A DNA stretch of 64,000 nt. Source: Shimia sp022448905. Its GTDB lineage: Bacteria > Pseudomonadota > Alphaproteobacteria > Rhodobacterales > Rhodobacteraceae. The position numbers and the translations under genes are program-made. Where the stretch lies: NCBI RefSeq assembly GCF_047126315.1, contig NZ_CP138953.1:868001-932000 (forward strand). The letters are read 5' to 3'. Under the pieces are notes generated by a model that searched no databases, had not been told where the DNA came from, and worked only from the letters and a program-made list of their open reading frames with translations. Each line of letters begins with the position of its first letter. Within the stretch, counting starts at the first letter, position 1. Positions 42,320-51,116 of the stretch are shown here, piece after piece.

Positions 42320-42963
42320 TCGGTATAAGCTCCGCCGGAAACGGCAATGGTATGAGTGACATAAAGACCGGTTTGCGGGTCGTTTGTATAGAGGCGCAGG
42401 CGCGTGACTTTGGGAAAAAGGCCGCTCTCGTCCACGTCCAGATAGGCGTAGATCAGGCGATACTCACGGTCTTCGATGCGGGCAAACAGCGCGGCTTTGA
42501 ACGGGGCGGTCTGGCGCAATTCCAATTGTTGGGATTTCAGCCCATTGAAGGTCAGACGTAGCGTTTGTGGATTGGCGGTATTTTGGACACGCACGCCAAA
42601 GCCAAAGGCGCGTTCATACCAGCGCAGGGCCATGACCTGCCCCTGTTCCTGAAACCGACGCCAGTAGACCGCCACCGGTGCGTCGGGGTTCAGGTTGCCG
42701 GCTTTGTCAAAATGCGCGGTGTAGACCACGGTATTGGCGTTCAGCGTGCGTTGCAGAAAGAACAGTTGATGCGCGTCAGAGGGAAACCGAAACGCGCGGT
42801 TCACATGCGGCAGCTGCGGGGTTTCGCTGCGCGACAGATGGGTGAGCGCGGGTTTGGCCGCTGATGCAGACAGGGGAAGCAAGAGCGTCACAAGGGCCAG
42901 CAGGCAGATGCCCGTCATCGCCCGGCACAGGCGCGGCAAAGTCGTGAGTGCGTGCCCGGTCAT
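42316..42963 (-). CDS. Exported DUF4833-like protein
   Basis: A 215-residue protein with a signal peptide or anchor (CLLALVTLLLPLSASAAKP). The mature part has NTVVYTAHFD, PVAVYWRRFQEQG, ERAFGFGVRV, LTFNGLKSQQLELRQ and CYRLIYAYLDVDE-like strands (read REYRLIYAYLDVDE), a small beta-rich domain that I recall as DUF4833; the family name is from memory. As far as I recall, DUF4833 genes accompany inositol-lipid genes in Bacteroidetes, which would match this setting. Start at ATG 42963; an in-frame upstream extension to 43023 overlaps the SPT-like gene. Role unknown, perhaps periplasmic lipid handling. Confidence 0.65.
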   Translation of the reverse strand: MTGHALTTLPRLCRAMTGICLLALVTLLLPLSASAAKPALTHLSRSETPQLPHVNRAFRFPSDAHQLFFLQRTLNANTVVYTAHFDKAGNLNPDAPVAVYWRRFQEQGQVMALRWYERAFGFGVRVQNTANPQTLRLTFNGLKSQQLELRQTAPFKAALFARIEDREYRLIYAYLDVDESGLFPKVTRLRLYTNDPQTGLYVTHTIAVSGGAYTE

Positions 42964-42967
42964 GTCG

Positions 42968-44194
42968 TTATTCCGCGCTGAGCCGTTGTCGGGTGGCGGT
43001 GGCCGTGGTGTGGGCCGCCGCAACAGCTGTTATCACACGGTCGATGTCCGCCTCGGAGTGGGCGGCGGAAATGAAGAAGCGGATGCGTGGCATGTCTTTG
43101 GGGATGCCGACATGCACCACCGGTGGCGCGTAGATGCCTTTCTGCATCAGGGCTTCGGCAACAAAGACACAGTCGTCAGGGGTTTCAAACAGGATGGGCA
43201 CCACGGCCTCACCAATGGCCGTGCCGGTGTTCAATCCGGCCTCGGCTGCTTTGCGCATGAAATACTGAGAGTTGGCACGCAGTTTGGTGACGCGTTCGGG
43301 TTCCTCCCGCAATAGTCGCAGGGCGGCGTGCGCGCTTGCCGTGGTCGCGGGGGGCAGGCCGACGGAATAGACAAAGCCGGGGAGGCAAAAGCGCATCCAT
43401 TCAATCACGTCGGCATTGGCGGCCACAAACCCACCAGAAGAGGCAAAGCTCTTGGACAGGGTGCCAATGGCAATTTCCACGCGTTTGGGGTCTTCGCCAA
43501 AGTGTTCACACAGGCCACGGCCGGTTGCGCCCAGCACGCCGTAGGAATGCGCCTCATCCAGCAGAAGCCAGGCGTCGTAGGCGTCTTTCATGTCCAGCAG
43601 GCGCGGCAGGTCGGTGATGTCCCCATCCATGGAGAACAGACCGTCGGTGCAGATCAGCACACGGCCATAGTCGGCACGGTGTTTGTGCAGCAGACGTTCG
43701 AGATCATCCAGATCGTTATGGGCGTAGGTTTCCATGCGGGCTTTCACGCCGCGCGCGCCGACTACAATGGAGTTGTGGGAAAGCTCATCCACCAGAACCA
43801 GATCACGCGGCCCCAGCAGCAGGCCAATAACGGACACGTTGGTGAGGTAGCCCGAGATCACGGAGAGCACGCCGCCCACACCCAGAAAATCCGCCATGTC
43901 TTCTTCCAGCGCGCGGTGGGCCAGACGTTCGCCACCCACAAGGCGTGAGGCGCCCACGCCTGTGCCTTGCGCGTCAATTGCGTCTTTGGCGGCGGCGACA
44001 GTTTTGGGGTGATGCATCAGGCCGAGATAGTCGTAGTGCGACATCGACAGGTAGCCGCCCGACCACTGGTCTGCGCGGGCTTCCAAGGCGTCGGTGGGAA
44101 CGAAGTAAGGATGACCATTTTCGATCAGGGCACGGCCACTTAGACGAAAGCGGCGTTCGGCAAAGGCCAAGAAGCTGGAAGTCTCTGTCGTCAT
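42968..44194 (-). CDS. spt: Alpha-oxoamine synthase, serine palmitoyltransferase-like
   Basis: A 408-residue PLP enzyme of the AONS/KBL/SPT family that condenses an amino acid with an acyl thioester. Landmarks: GTGVGASRLVGGERLAHRALE (77-97), VLVDELSHNSIVVG (133-146), DEAHSYGVLG (213-222) and the PLP lysine Lys248 in GTLSKSFASSGGF. GGAG precedes the ATG at 44194. It starts the operon that next encodes inositol-phosphate synthase and a KDSR-like reductase, so serine plus an acyl thioester giving 3-ketosphinganine is the best reading; a cysteate-using (sulfonolipid) or AONS role is less likely because biotin genes are absent. Confidence 0.85.
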   Translation of the reverse strand: MTTETSSFLAFAERRFRLSGRALIENGHPYFVPTDALEARADQWSGGYLSMSHYDYLGLMHHPKTVAAAKDAIDAQGTGVGASRLVGGERLAHRALEEDMADFLGVGGVLSVISGYLTNVSVIGLLLGPRDLVLVDELSHNSIVVGARGVKARMETYAHNDLDDLERLLHKHRADYGRVLICTDGLFSMDGDITDLPRLLDMKDAYDAWLLLDEAHSYGVLGATGRGLCEHFGEDPKRVEIAIGTLSKSFASSGGFVAANADVIEWMRFCLPGFVYSVGLPPATTASAHAALRLLREEPERVTKLRANSQYFMRKAAEAGLNTGTAIGEAVVPILFETPDDCVFVAEALMQKGIYAPPVVHVGIPKDMPRIRFFISAAHSEADIDRVITAVAAAHTTATATRQRLSAE

Positions 44195-44509
44195 CTATGT
44201 CTCCGCAGCGGGGCTGCGCCAATTGCCAAAGGATATGGTTCTAAAATGGGTCCAAAGAACACGCGGGCAGTTATATGCTCTTGGTTTAATATGACTGTTT
44301 AGTCGCATCCGGTCCAGAACATTGCAAGGCGGGATTGCCTAAGGTGCGTCTGCAAGGGCGCGGTTTTCGCGATTGGCGCACAAATCTGAGGCGGAAGGCA
44401 GGTAGGGACAGCCTAGATGCTTGCTCCGACAGGGATAATCATGTTGAGTTAACGCAAGGCGCTCCGCCACGTGGTGGATAATAACGAGAGCGTGGCGAGG
44501 GAACTTGGT
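44195..44509. other. 315-bp divergent intergenic region between the sphingolipid operon and the ABC importer
   Basis: No gene is convincing here. It must contain promoters for both divergent operons. The only compact symmetry noted is CCACGTGG (44467-44474), close to the importer start. Short open frames (for example on the minus strand at 44339-44854) are antisense to the importer ATPase gene. An acyl-carrier-protein gene, which might be expected beside an SPT gene, is not present. Confidence 0.55.
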
Positions 44510-46288
44510 GTGACGGCACTTCTGACTGTTGAAAACCTGAGTATTGGCTTTGGGGGCGATGCCCCTGTGGTCGAGGATGTCAGCTTTACGGTTGAGGCCG
44601 GAAAGACCTTGGCGCTTGTGGGCGAAAGTGGCTCGGGCAAGACCTTGAGTTGCCGGTCCGCGTTGCGGATTTTGCCGGCGGCGGCGCAGGTACGGTCGGG
44701 GTCGATTGTGCTGTGTGATCGCGAGGGGGGGCATCCGGTCGACCTGATGTCGCTCAGCGAACGGAAGATGCAGGACGTTCGCGGCAACCGGATTTCGATG
44801 ATCTTTCAAGAGCCTATGCGCTCTTTGTCGCCGCTGCACCGGATTGGCAACCAAGTGTCAGAGGCGTTGAAGCTGCACCGGGACTTTAGCGCGACGGAAC
44901 GCAAGAAACGTGTGCTGGCGATGTTTGAGCGTGTGGGCTTTGTTGATCCGGCACGCGTTTATGAGAGCTATCCGTTTGAGTTGTCTGGCGGGATGCGGCA
45001 GCGGGCGATGATCGCGATGGCGATGGTTGGGCGGCCTGATATTCTGATCGCGGATGAGCCGACAACAGCGCTGGATGTGACCACGCAGGCGCAGGTGTTG
45101 GGCCTGATCAAAGACCTGCAGGCCGAGTATGGCATGGCGGTGGTTTTGGTTACCCATGACCTCGGGGTGGTCGCCAACATGGCCGATGACGTGGTTGTGA
45201 TGAACCGCGGCCGGGTGATGGAAAGCGGCTCTGCCGAGCTGATCCTTGGCGATCCCAAACATCCCTACACCAAAGACCTGATGGCGGCGGCGCCGGAGAT
45301 TCCGGCCGCGCCCGCGGATCGGCCCGATGAGGCTGATCGCGATTACATTTTGGAAATGCGCGACGTCAACAAGACCTACATTCTCAAAGGCAGCGCGCCG
45401 TGGAAGCCCAAGACGGTGGTGAACGCCGTACGCGGTGTCGATTTTGGCGTGGAGCGTGGCAAGACGCTGGCCGTGGTGGGCGAGTCCGGGTCGGGCAAAA
45501 CCACCTGTGCCCGCATGGCGCTGGGCGCGGAGCGGGCGGACGCGGGGGCGTCGATCCTGTTTCGGGAGACGGCAGATTCGGAGCCGGTGAATCTACAAGA
45601 CTTGGACCGCGACGCGCGGCTGAAGTTTCAGCGCAAGGCGCAGATGGTCTTTCAAGACCCCTACAGCACGCTTAATCCGCGGATGCGGGTGAAAGACGCG
45701 CTGTGTGAGCCTCTCGAGATTCACGGCATTGGTTCGCCCAGTGATCGGATTGATCGGGCGGTGGAAATTCTCAAATGGGTTGGGCTGAACGAAAACATGC
45801 TCACCCGCTATCCGCATGCGTTTTCGGGTGGGCAGCGGCAGCGTTTGTCGATTGCCCGCGCGCTGATGTTGAACCCGATCCTGTTGGTATGCGACGAGCC
45901 GACCTCCGCGCTTGATGTGTCGGTACAGGAGCAGGTGCTCCAGCTGCTTGAAGACATTCGCGACCGGTTGAACCTGAGCTATCTGTTCATCAGCCACGAC
46001 CTTGCCGTTGTGGCGCGGATTGCGGACGAGGTGGCGGTGATGCGTTCCGGTCTGGTGGTGGAACAAGGCCCGCCGGAGCAGCTGTTCTACAATCCGAAAC
46101 ACCCTTACACCAAGGCGCTGATCGCGGCGCAGCCAGAGCCGGATATCTCCCGGCCCATTGACCTCAAGATTGTGGCGCAGGGGGCGGGCGAGCCGTCGTC
46201 CTGGCCCGAAGAATTCAGATTTGTCGGCGCGGATGCCCCTCCGCTGACCGAAACCGACCCCGGACATAAGGTGCGTGCCCATGTTTAA
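44510..46288 (+). CDS. ABC importer ATPase with two fused nucleotide-binding domains (peptide/family-5 type)
   Basis: A 592-residue cytosolic ATPase with two Opp/Dpp-type domains. Domain 1: Walker A GESGSGKT, signature LSGGMRQR, Walker B DILIADEPTTALD. Domain 2 (from ~290): GESGSGKTTC, FSGGQRQRLS, LLVCDEPTSALD. The fused layout is that of YejF/GsiA. Each half ends in the oligopeptide-ATPase tail (NPKHPYTKALIAAQP). Start: GTG 44510 with AGGGA seven bases upstream is preferred; a GTG at 44471 would add 13 residues. The stop overlaps the next gene's start by 8 bp. Confidence 0.9.
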   Translation: MTALLTVENLSIGFGGDAPVVEDVSFTVEAGKTLALVGESGSGKTLSCRSALRILPAAAQVRSGSIVLCDREGGHPVDLMSLSERKMQDVRGNRISMIFQEPMRSLSPLHRIGNQVSEALKLHRDFSATERKKRVLAMFERVGFVDPARVYESYPFELSGGMRQRAMIAMAMVGRPDILIADEPTTALDVTTQAQVLGLIKDLQAEYGMAVVLVTHDLGVVANMADDVVVMNRGRVMESGSAELILGDPKHPYTKDLMAAAPEIPAAPADRPDEADRDYILEMRDVNKTYILKGSAPWKPKTVVNAVRGVDFGVERGKTLAVVGESGSGKTTCARMALGAERADAGASILFRETADSEPVNLQDLDRDARLKFQRKAQMVFQDPYSTLNPRMRVKDALCEPLEIHGIGSPSDRIDRAVEILKWVGLNENMLTRYPHAFSGGQRQRLSIARALMLNPILLVCDEPTSALDVSVQEQVLQLLEDIRDRLNLSYLFISHDLAVVARIADEVAVMRSGLVVEQGPPEQLFYNPKHPYTKALIAAQPEPDISRPIDLKIVAQGAGEPSSWPEEFRFVGADAPPLTETDPGHKVRAHV

Positions 46289-48173
46289 AACCCCGATCCT
46301 TGCGGCGGCGTTTGCCGTATTCGGCCTAAGCGCGGCGCAGGCCGAGTATCAGGAGAGCGCGTTCTGGCAATCCGATGTGGACGCAGGCAGCTTGCCTCCG
46401 GTGGCGGAGCGCGTGCCCGAGGCACCCAAAACTGTCGACCTCAAGCTGCGCAATCGTGAGCTGGGCCAGCAAGGCGGCACTCTGCGCACCATGGTGACGC
46501 GCTCCAAAGACGTGCGTCAGATGGTGGTCTACGGCTATGCGCGCCTGGTGGGGTTCAACGAACGCTATGAGCTGGTCGCCGACATTCTCAAGAGCATTGA
46601 GAATGAGGACGACAAGAAGTTCACCATGCATCTGCGCCCGGGGCACAAGTGGTCTGACGGGCATCCGTTTACGTCCGAGGATTTCCGCTACTGGTGGGAA
46701 GACGTGGCCAACAACGAGCTGTTGTCGCCCTCCGGTCCGGTGGATTTCCTGCGGGTCGAAGGCGAGCTGCCCAAGGTCAGCTTCCCGGACGCACATACGG
46801 TTATCTATGAGTGGTCCAAGCCCAATCCGCAGTTTTTGCAGATGCTGGCCGAGGCGCGGCCCCCGTTTATCTACCGCCCGTCGCATTACCTGAAGCCCTA
46901 CCACGCGGCCTACACCGACGAAGAAGAACTGCGTGAGCGCCTGTATGAGGCGCGGGTGCGCAGCTGGGCGGCGCTGCACAACCGTCAAGACAACATGTAT
47001 AAGTTCGACAATCCGGATCTGCCGACGTTGCAGCCTTGGATGATGGCGACCAAAGACGGCAAAAGCCGGTTCTTGTTTGTGCGCAACCCTTACTATCACC
47101 GTGTCGATGCCAATGGTGTGCAGCTGCCCTATATCGACGTGGTCGAAATGCAGGTGGTGGCACCGGGGCTTGTGGCGGCCAAAGCCAATGCCGGTGAGGT
47201 AGACCTGCAGGCGCGCGGTCTGGATTTCAAAGACGCGGCGATCTTGAAAAAGGGCGAAGCGTCGGGTGGCTATCAGACCAAGCTGTGGGGCAATGGCACC
47301 GCCAGCCAGATCGCGATTTACCCCAACCTGAACTACAACGATGACGGTTGGCGCGAGACCATGCGCGATGTGCGCTTCCGCCGGGCGCTGTCCTTGGCGA
47401 TCAACCGCAAGACCATCAACAAGGGTCTGTATTTTGGTTTGGCGAAGCCCGGTGGCATGACGGTTCTGCCGGTGAGCCCGTTCTTTAAAGAAGAGAACCG
47501 CGATGCTTGGGCGATCCGCGATCTGGAAATGGCCAACGCGCTGCTTGACGAGATGGGCATGGATAAGCGGGACAAAGATGGCTTCCGCTTGTTGCCTGAT
47601 GGCCGTCCGGCCTGGGTGGTGATTGAGACTGCGGGTGAGCGTCAGGAAGTGGAAAACGCGCTGCAGATCATCACCGACAACTGGGCCGAGATTGGCGTGA
47701 AGCTGATCATGCGTCCGTTGGAGCGCGACATCCTGCGCAACCGTGTGTATGCCGGGGAAACCATGGCCTCGACCTGGTTTGGTTGGGACAACGGGTTGCC
47801 GCAGCCTTATACCTCCCCTGCCTATCTGGCGCCTTGGGATCAGGCGTTTCAGGCCTGGCCAAAGTGGGGGCAGTACCATCAGAACCACGGCGCCGTGGGC
47901 GAGCCACCTGATTTGCCGGCGGCGATTGAGCTCAATGACTTGGCACATCAATGGACCAAGGCCTATTCCTCGGTGGATCGTGGCCTGATCTGGCAGAAGA
48001 TGGTGGATATTCACGCCGACAACGTCTTTGCCATTGGCATTCTGAATGGCGCGCCGCAGCCGGTTGTAGTGAGTAACAACCTGCGCAATGTGCCGGAGAA
48101 AGCCATCTGGGCCTGGTCGCCGGGCGCGCATTTCGGGGTGCATCGCCCTGATGAATTTTTCTTCGCAGAATAG
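46281..48173 (+). CDS. ABC importer, family-5 extracellular solute-binding protein
   Basis: A 630-residue periplasmic protein with signal peptide (ILAAAFAVFGLSAAQAE, cleavage ~20). Family-5 features: QQGGTLRTMVTRS near the N-terminus, HLRPGHKWSDGHPFTSEDFRYWWEDV (the family signature, around residues 117-142) and FRRALSLAINRKTINKGLYFG. It is long for a dipeptide-binding protein (~530) and closer in size to the YejA/oligosaccharide-binding subgroup. It feeds the two permeases and the fused ATPase of the same operon. Ligand unknown. Confidence 0.9.
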   Translation: MFKTPILAAAFAVFGLSAAQAEYQESAFWQSDVDAGSLPPVAERVPEAPKTVDLKLRNRELGQQGGTLRTMVTRSKDVRQMVVYGYARLVGFNERYELVADILKSIENEDDKKFTMHLRPGHKWSDGHPFTSEDFRYWWEDVANNELLSPSGPVDFLRVEGELPKVSFPDAHTVIYEWSKPNPQFLQMLAEARPPFIYRPSHYLKPYHAAYTDEEELRERLYEARVRSWAALHNRQDNMYKFDNPDLPTLQPWMMATKDGKSRFLFVRNPYYHRVDANGVQLPYIDVVEMQVVAPGLVAAKANAGEVDLQARGLDFKDAAILKKGEASGGYQTKLWGNGTASQIAIYPNLNYNDDGWRETMRDVRFRRALSLAINRKTINKGLYFGLAKPGGMTVLPVSPFFKEENRDAWAIRDLEMANALLDEMGMDKRDKDGFRLLPDGRPAWVVIETAGERQEVENALQIITDNWAEIGVKLIMRPLERDILRNRVYAGETMASTWFGWDNGLPQPYTSPAYLAPWDQAFQAWPKWGQYHQNHGAVGEPPDLPAAIELNDLAHQWTKAYSSVDRGLIWQKMVDIHADNVFAIGILNGAPQPVVVSNNLRNVPEKAIWAWSPGAHFGVHRPDEFFFAE

Positions 48174-48182
48174 GAGCGCAGA

Positions 48183-49211
48183 ATGGCTCTGCTGCGGTTT
48201 GCAGTTTTCCGGTTTCTGACCATGCTGGCGACCCTCGCGGTGGTGTCGGTGCTGGTGTTTTTGATCATCACCCTGCCGCCGGGGGACTACCTGTCCAACC
48301 AGATCAACGAGTTGCGGGCCACGGGCCAGTCAGCGGGTATCGCCAAGGCAGAATTCCTGCGGGCGGAGTATTCGCTCGATCAGCCATTGTGGAAGCAATA
48401 CCTGATCTGGGCCGGGTTTATGCCGGGGCCGCATGGGTTTGCCGGGCTGTTGCAAGGCGAGTTTGGCTGGTCGTTTGAGTTTGACAAGCCGGTGGCTGAT
48501 TTGGTGGGCGGGGCGTTGTGGATGACCGTTCTGGTCAACCTCGCGGCGGTGCTGTTCATCTATGCGGTGGCTTTGCCGCTGGGCATTCTGGCGGCGGCGA
48601 AGTCGAAAACCTGGGTGGATTATACCTCGGCTTTTGTCGGCTATTTGGGTTTGGCGACGCCAAACTTCCTGCTGGCGCTGATCCTGTTTTATTACGGCAA
48701 CCGCTATCTCAACCTGCCCATCGGCGGCCTGATGGACCCGCAATACGAAGGCCAGCCGATGAGCTTTGACAAAATGAAGTCGGTGCTCATTCACCTGATT
48801 ATTCCGACCTTTGTGATCGGGACAAGCGGCGCGGCGGCGATGATGCAGCGTCTGCGTGCGAACCTCTTGGATGAGCTGGGCAAACCCTATGTGGAGACCG
48901 CGCGGGCCAAGGGCATGAGCGAGCCGCGCATGCTGACCAAATACCCGCTGCGGGTGGCGTTTAACCCCTTTGTCGCGGACATTGGCACGCTGTTGCCGTC
49001 TTTGGTGTCTGGCTCGGTTCTTGTGTCCGTGGTGCTTGGCTTGCAGACCATTGGGCCGCTGTTGCTCTCTGCTCTGAAATCGCAAGACTTGTTCCTCTCG
49101 GCCTTTGTGCTGATGTTTGTGGCGCTGCTGACGTTGATTGGTACGCTGATTTCTGACCTGTTGCTGGCGCTACTTGATCCGCGCATTCGATTTGGAGGGC
49201 GGGAGCGATGA
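48183..49211 (+). CDS. ABC importer permease 1 (DppB/YejB type)
   Basis: A 342-residue inner-membrane permease with six predicted helices, the first at FLTMLATLAVVSVLVFLIITL. The EAA loop is PYVETARAKGMSEPRMLTKYPLRVAFNPF (~230-258, ARAKG core). AGGAG precedes the ATG. It overlaps the second permease gene by ATGA (49208-49211). The C-terminus IGTLISDLLLALLDPRIRFG is typical for the DppB group. Confidence 0.9.
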   Translation: MALLRFAVFRFLTMLATLAVVSVLVFLIITLPPGDYLSNQINELRATGQSAGIAKAEFLRAEYSLDQPLWKQYLIWAGFMPGPHGFAGLLQGEFGWSFEFDKPVADLVGGALWMTVLVNLAAVLFIYAVALPLGILAAAKSKTWVDYTSAFVGYLGLATPNFLLALILFYYGNRYLNLPIGGLMDPQYEGQPMSFDKMKSVLIHLIIPTFVIGTSGAAAMMQRLRANLLDELGKPYVETARAKGMSEPRMLTKYPLRVAFNPFVADIGTLLPSLVSGSVLVSVVLGLQTIGPLLLSALKSQDLFLSAFVLMFVALLTLIGTLISDLLLALLDPRIRFGGRER

Positions 49212-50359
49212 CCATGCAACCGGATGGCCGGTACGTCGATCAGGCGCCGTATGATCCCGAAGCCGCCGCCGAGGCGCGCAGCGCTGAGCTGGACATGTCC
49301 AATGCGCGGCTGTTGTGGCTGCGGTTTAAGCAACACAAGCTGGGCTTGGTTTCGGCCATTTTCCTGTTGCTGTCCTACCTGTCGTTGCCTTTTGCGGGGT
49401 TCATCGCGCCCTATTCGCCCAATGAGCGGCTGGAGGATTACATCTACGCCCCGCCGCAGGGCATGCATTTCTTCCACAAAGGCAAGTTCATCGGGCCGCA
49501 TGTCTATCCGACCACGGCAGAGATGGACTTGGAGAGCTTCAGTTGGAAATATGTGCCGGACACCAGCAGCCCAGCGATGCTGGAATTCTTCTGCGAAGGC
49601 TCCGACTACAAGCTGGCTGGCTTGATCCCGTCCAACACCCATCTGTTCTGCGCCCCTGAAGGCGCCACCATGTTCCTGTTTGGCGCGGACCGGCTGGGGC
49701 GGGATGTGTTCTCGCGCATTCTCTATGGGGCGCAGCTGTCGCTGACCGTGGGGCTGGTGGGTATCACTGTATCCTTTGTGATTGGCATCGTGCTTGGGTC
49801 TATTGCCGGCTACTTTGGTGGCTTCCTCGATTGGATCATCAACCGTGTGATCGAAGTGCTGCGCAGCCTGCCGGAACTGCCCCTTTGGCTGGCTTTGTCG
49901 GCGGCGGTGCCCTCGCATTGGGGGCCGGTGTCGGTGTTCTTCATCATCTCGATCATCCTTGGAATATTAGATTGGCCCGGGTTGGCCCGTGCCGTGCGCT
50001 CTAAATTCCTCAGCCTGCGCGAGGAAGAATTTGTGAAAGCAGCGGAAATGATGGGCGCGAAACCCAGCCGCGTGATCAAGAAACACCTGCTGCCCAACTT
50101 CCTCAGCCACCTGATTGCCAGCGCAACCCTGTCGATCCCGGCGATGATTTTGGGGGAAACCGCGCTGTCCTTCCTTGGGCTTGGCTTGCGGGCACCGGCT
50201 GTGAGCTGGGGTGTGATGCTGAACGACGCACAGAACCTGGCCTCGATCGAGATCTACCCCTGGACGGCGATCCCGATGCTGCCGATTGTGATTGTGGTGC
50301 TGGCGTTCAACTTCTTTGGTGACGGTTTGCGCGACGCGATGGACCCGAACCGGAGCTAA
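49208..50359 (+). CDS. ABC importer permease 2 (DppC/YejE type)
   Basis: A 383-residue permease. The N-terminal OppC-type segment LLWLRFKQHKLGLVSAIFLLLSYL precedes a ~120-residue periplasmic insert (residues ~65-150, containing two cysteines), then five helices with FGADRLGRDVFSRILYGAQLSL and the EAA loop EFVKAAEMMGAKPSRVIKKHLLPNF. The long insert is more typical of YejE-like permeases than of DppC (~300 residues). Last gene of the importer operon. Confidence 0.9.
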   Translation: MTMQPDGRYVDQAPYDPEAAAEARSAELDMSNARLLWLRFKQHKLGLVSAIFLLLSYLSLPFAGFIAPYSPNERLEDYIYAPPQGMHFFHKGKFIGPHVYPTTAEMDLESFSWKYVPDTSSPAMLEFFCEGSDYKLAGLIPSNTHLFCAPEGATMFLFGADRLGRDVFSRILYGAQLSLTVGLVGITVSFVIGIVLGSIAGYFGGFLDWIINRVIEVLRSLPELPLWLALSAAVPSHWGPVSVFFIISIILGILDWPGLARAVRSKFLSLREEEFVKAAEMMGAKPSRVIKKHLLPNFLSHLIASATLSIPAMILGETALSFLGLGLRAPAVSWGVMLNDAQNLASIEIYPWTAIPMLPIVIVVLAFNFFGDGLRDAMDPNRS

Positions 50360-50394
50360 GGCTGCGGTTCGGCAATTTTTAAAAACGCTGAAAA

Positions 50395-50928
50395 TTAATG
50401 ACAGGCGGAGAACACCGGGCGTGGCGCACCGGTGCCCAGCGTCTTGCGGGTGCCTTCAAATGCGGCGCGGGCTGAGTTGATCAGGGATTGTTCCGCCCGG
50501 TTCCACTTTGCAGCGGCCTTTGGCGCAATCTGGAGTGGCTTTGGCGCGTCCAGTTGCGGGGTTGGCTCAACATGCTCAGGTGTCGCAACTACTTGCGCAG
50601 CTTTCCACGCTTTGGCCGCTTTGCGCGCCATGGCGTCCCGCTGGCGGCGCCATGCCTGACATTCTGCGGTCTGACGCGCTGTGCGTGGGCGGCGGTGGAG
50701 GCTTGGTTTTGGCGCAGCGCCTGCGTTTTGGCGCGCAATGTGGTGGGCCACCGCATCATAAGCGGCGTTGATCTCGCTCATGCGGCGTGCGGCTTCTTCC
50801 GGATTGGTTTTGGCCACATCAGGATGATAGCGCCGCGCCAGTCTGCGCCACGCGGCCCGCATCTCCTTTTCGGAGGCATTGGGTGTGACCTGCAGAAGGT
50901 CGTAAGCGTATGCGAGATCATGTGCCAT
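50395..50928 (-). CDS. J-domain protein
   Basis: A 177-residue co-chaperone-like protein. The J domain occupies residues ~6-65 with the Hsp70-stimulating HPD motif at 35-37 (ARRYHPDVAKTNPEEA). The rest is a lysine/alanine/arginine-rich region (TAECQAWRRQRDAMARKAAKAW) without Gly/Phe or zinc-finger domains, so it is not DnaJ itself but a type III J protein; its DnaK-dependent client is unknown. It converges on the ABC importer operon with a 35-bp gap. Confidence 0.88.
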   Translation of the reverse strand: MAHDLAYAYDLLQVTPNASEKEMRAAWRRLARRYHPDVAKTNPEEAARRMSEINAAYDAVAHHIARQNAGAAPKPSLHRRPRTARQTAECQAWRRQRDAMARKAAKAWKAAQVVATPEHVEPTPQLDAPKPLQIAPKAAAKWNRAEQSLINSARAAFEGTRKTLGTGAPRPVFSACH

Positions 50929-51057
50929 GGGATGAGTGTGTGCCTTTGAGCTTCATTCATCAAGTATTTGGCTAAAATTCTAAGTATCTTCTTAAGTGCA
51001 CGTTTAGGAGTATACTGCATTTGGTTAACGCCACCGCAAAGACAGCCAGTGCCAAAG

Positions 51058-51092
51058 AAAAAGGGCACGTGTTTGTCACACGCGCCCTTTGC
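51058..51092 (-). terminator. Terminator after the MscS channel gene
   Basis: On the minus strand AAAGGGC (51090-51084) and GCCCTTT (51066-51060) pair, with an inner CGTG/CACG stem after one mismatch and a TTTGT-like loop, followed by TTCTTTGGC. It lies 26 bases beyond the channel gene's stop. Confidence 0.75.
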
Positions 51093-51116
51093 TTGTTTTG
51101 ATAGCGCGTTCAGCGC

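Noticed and set aside
42968..44194. Assignment of the alpha-oxoamine synthase as biotin gene bioF
   Set aside because: No bioA, bioB, bioD or pimeloyl genes are near, whereas a KDSR-like reductase follows two genes later; an SPT role fits better.
44339..44854. Minus-strand frame of 171 codons in the divergent region
   Set aside because: Mostly antisense to the importer ATPase gene; no ribosome site or recognisable product.
46326..48143. 605-codon open frame on the minus strand
   Set aside because: Antisense to the solute-binding protein gene, with a composition rich in His, Arg and Gln and no family resemblance.
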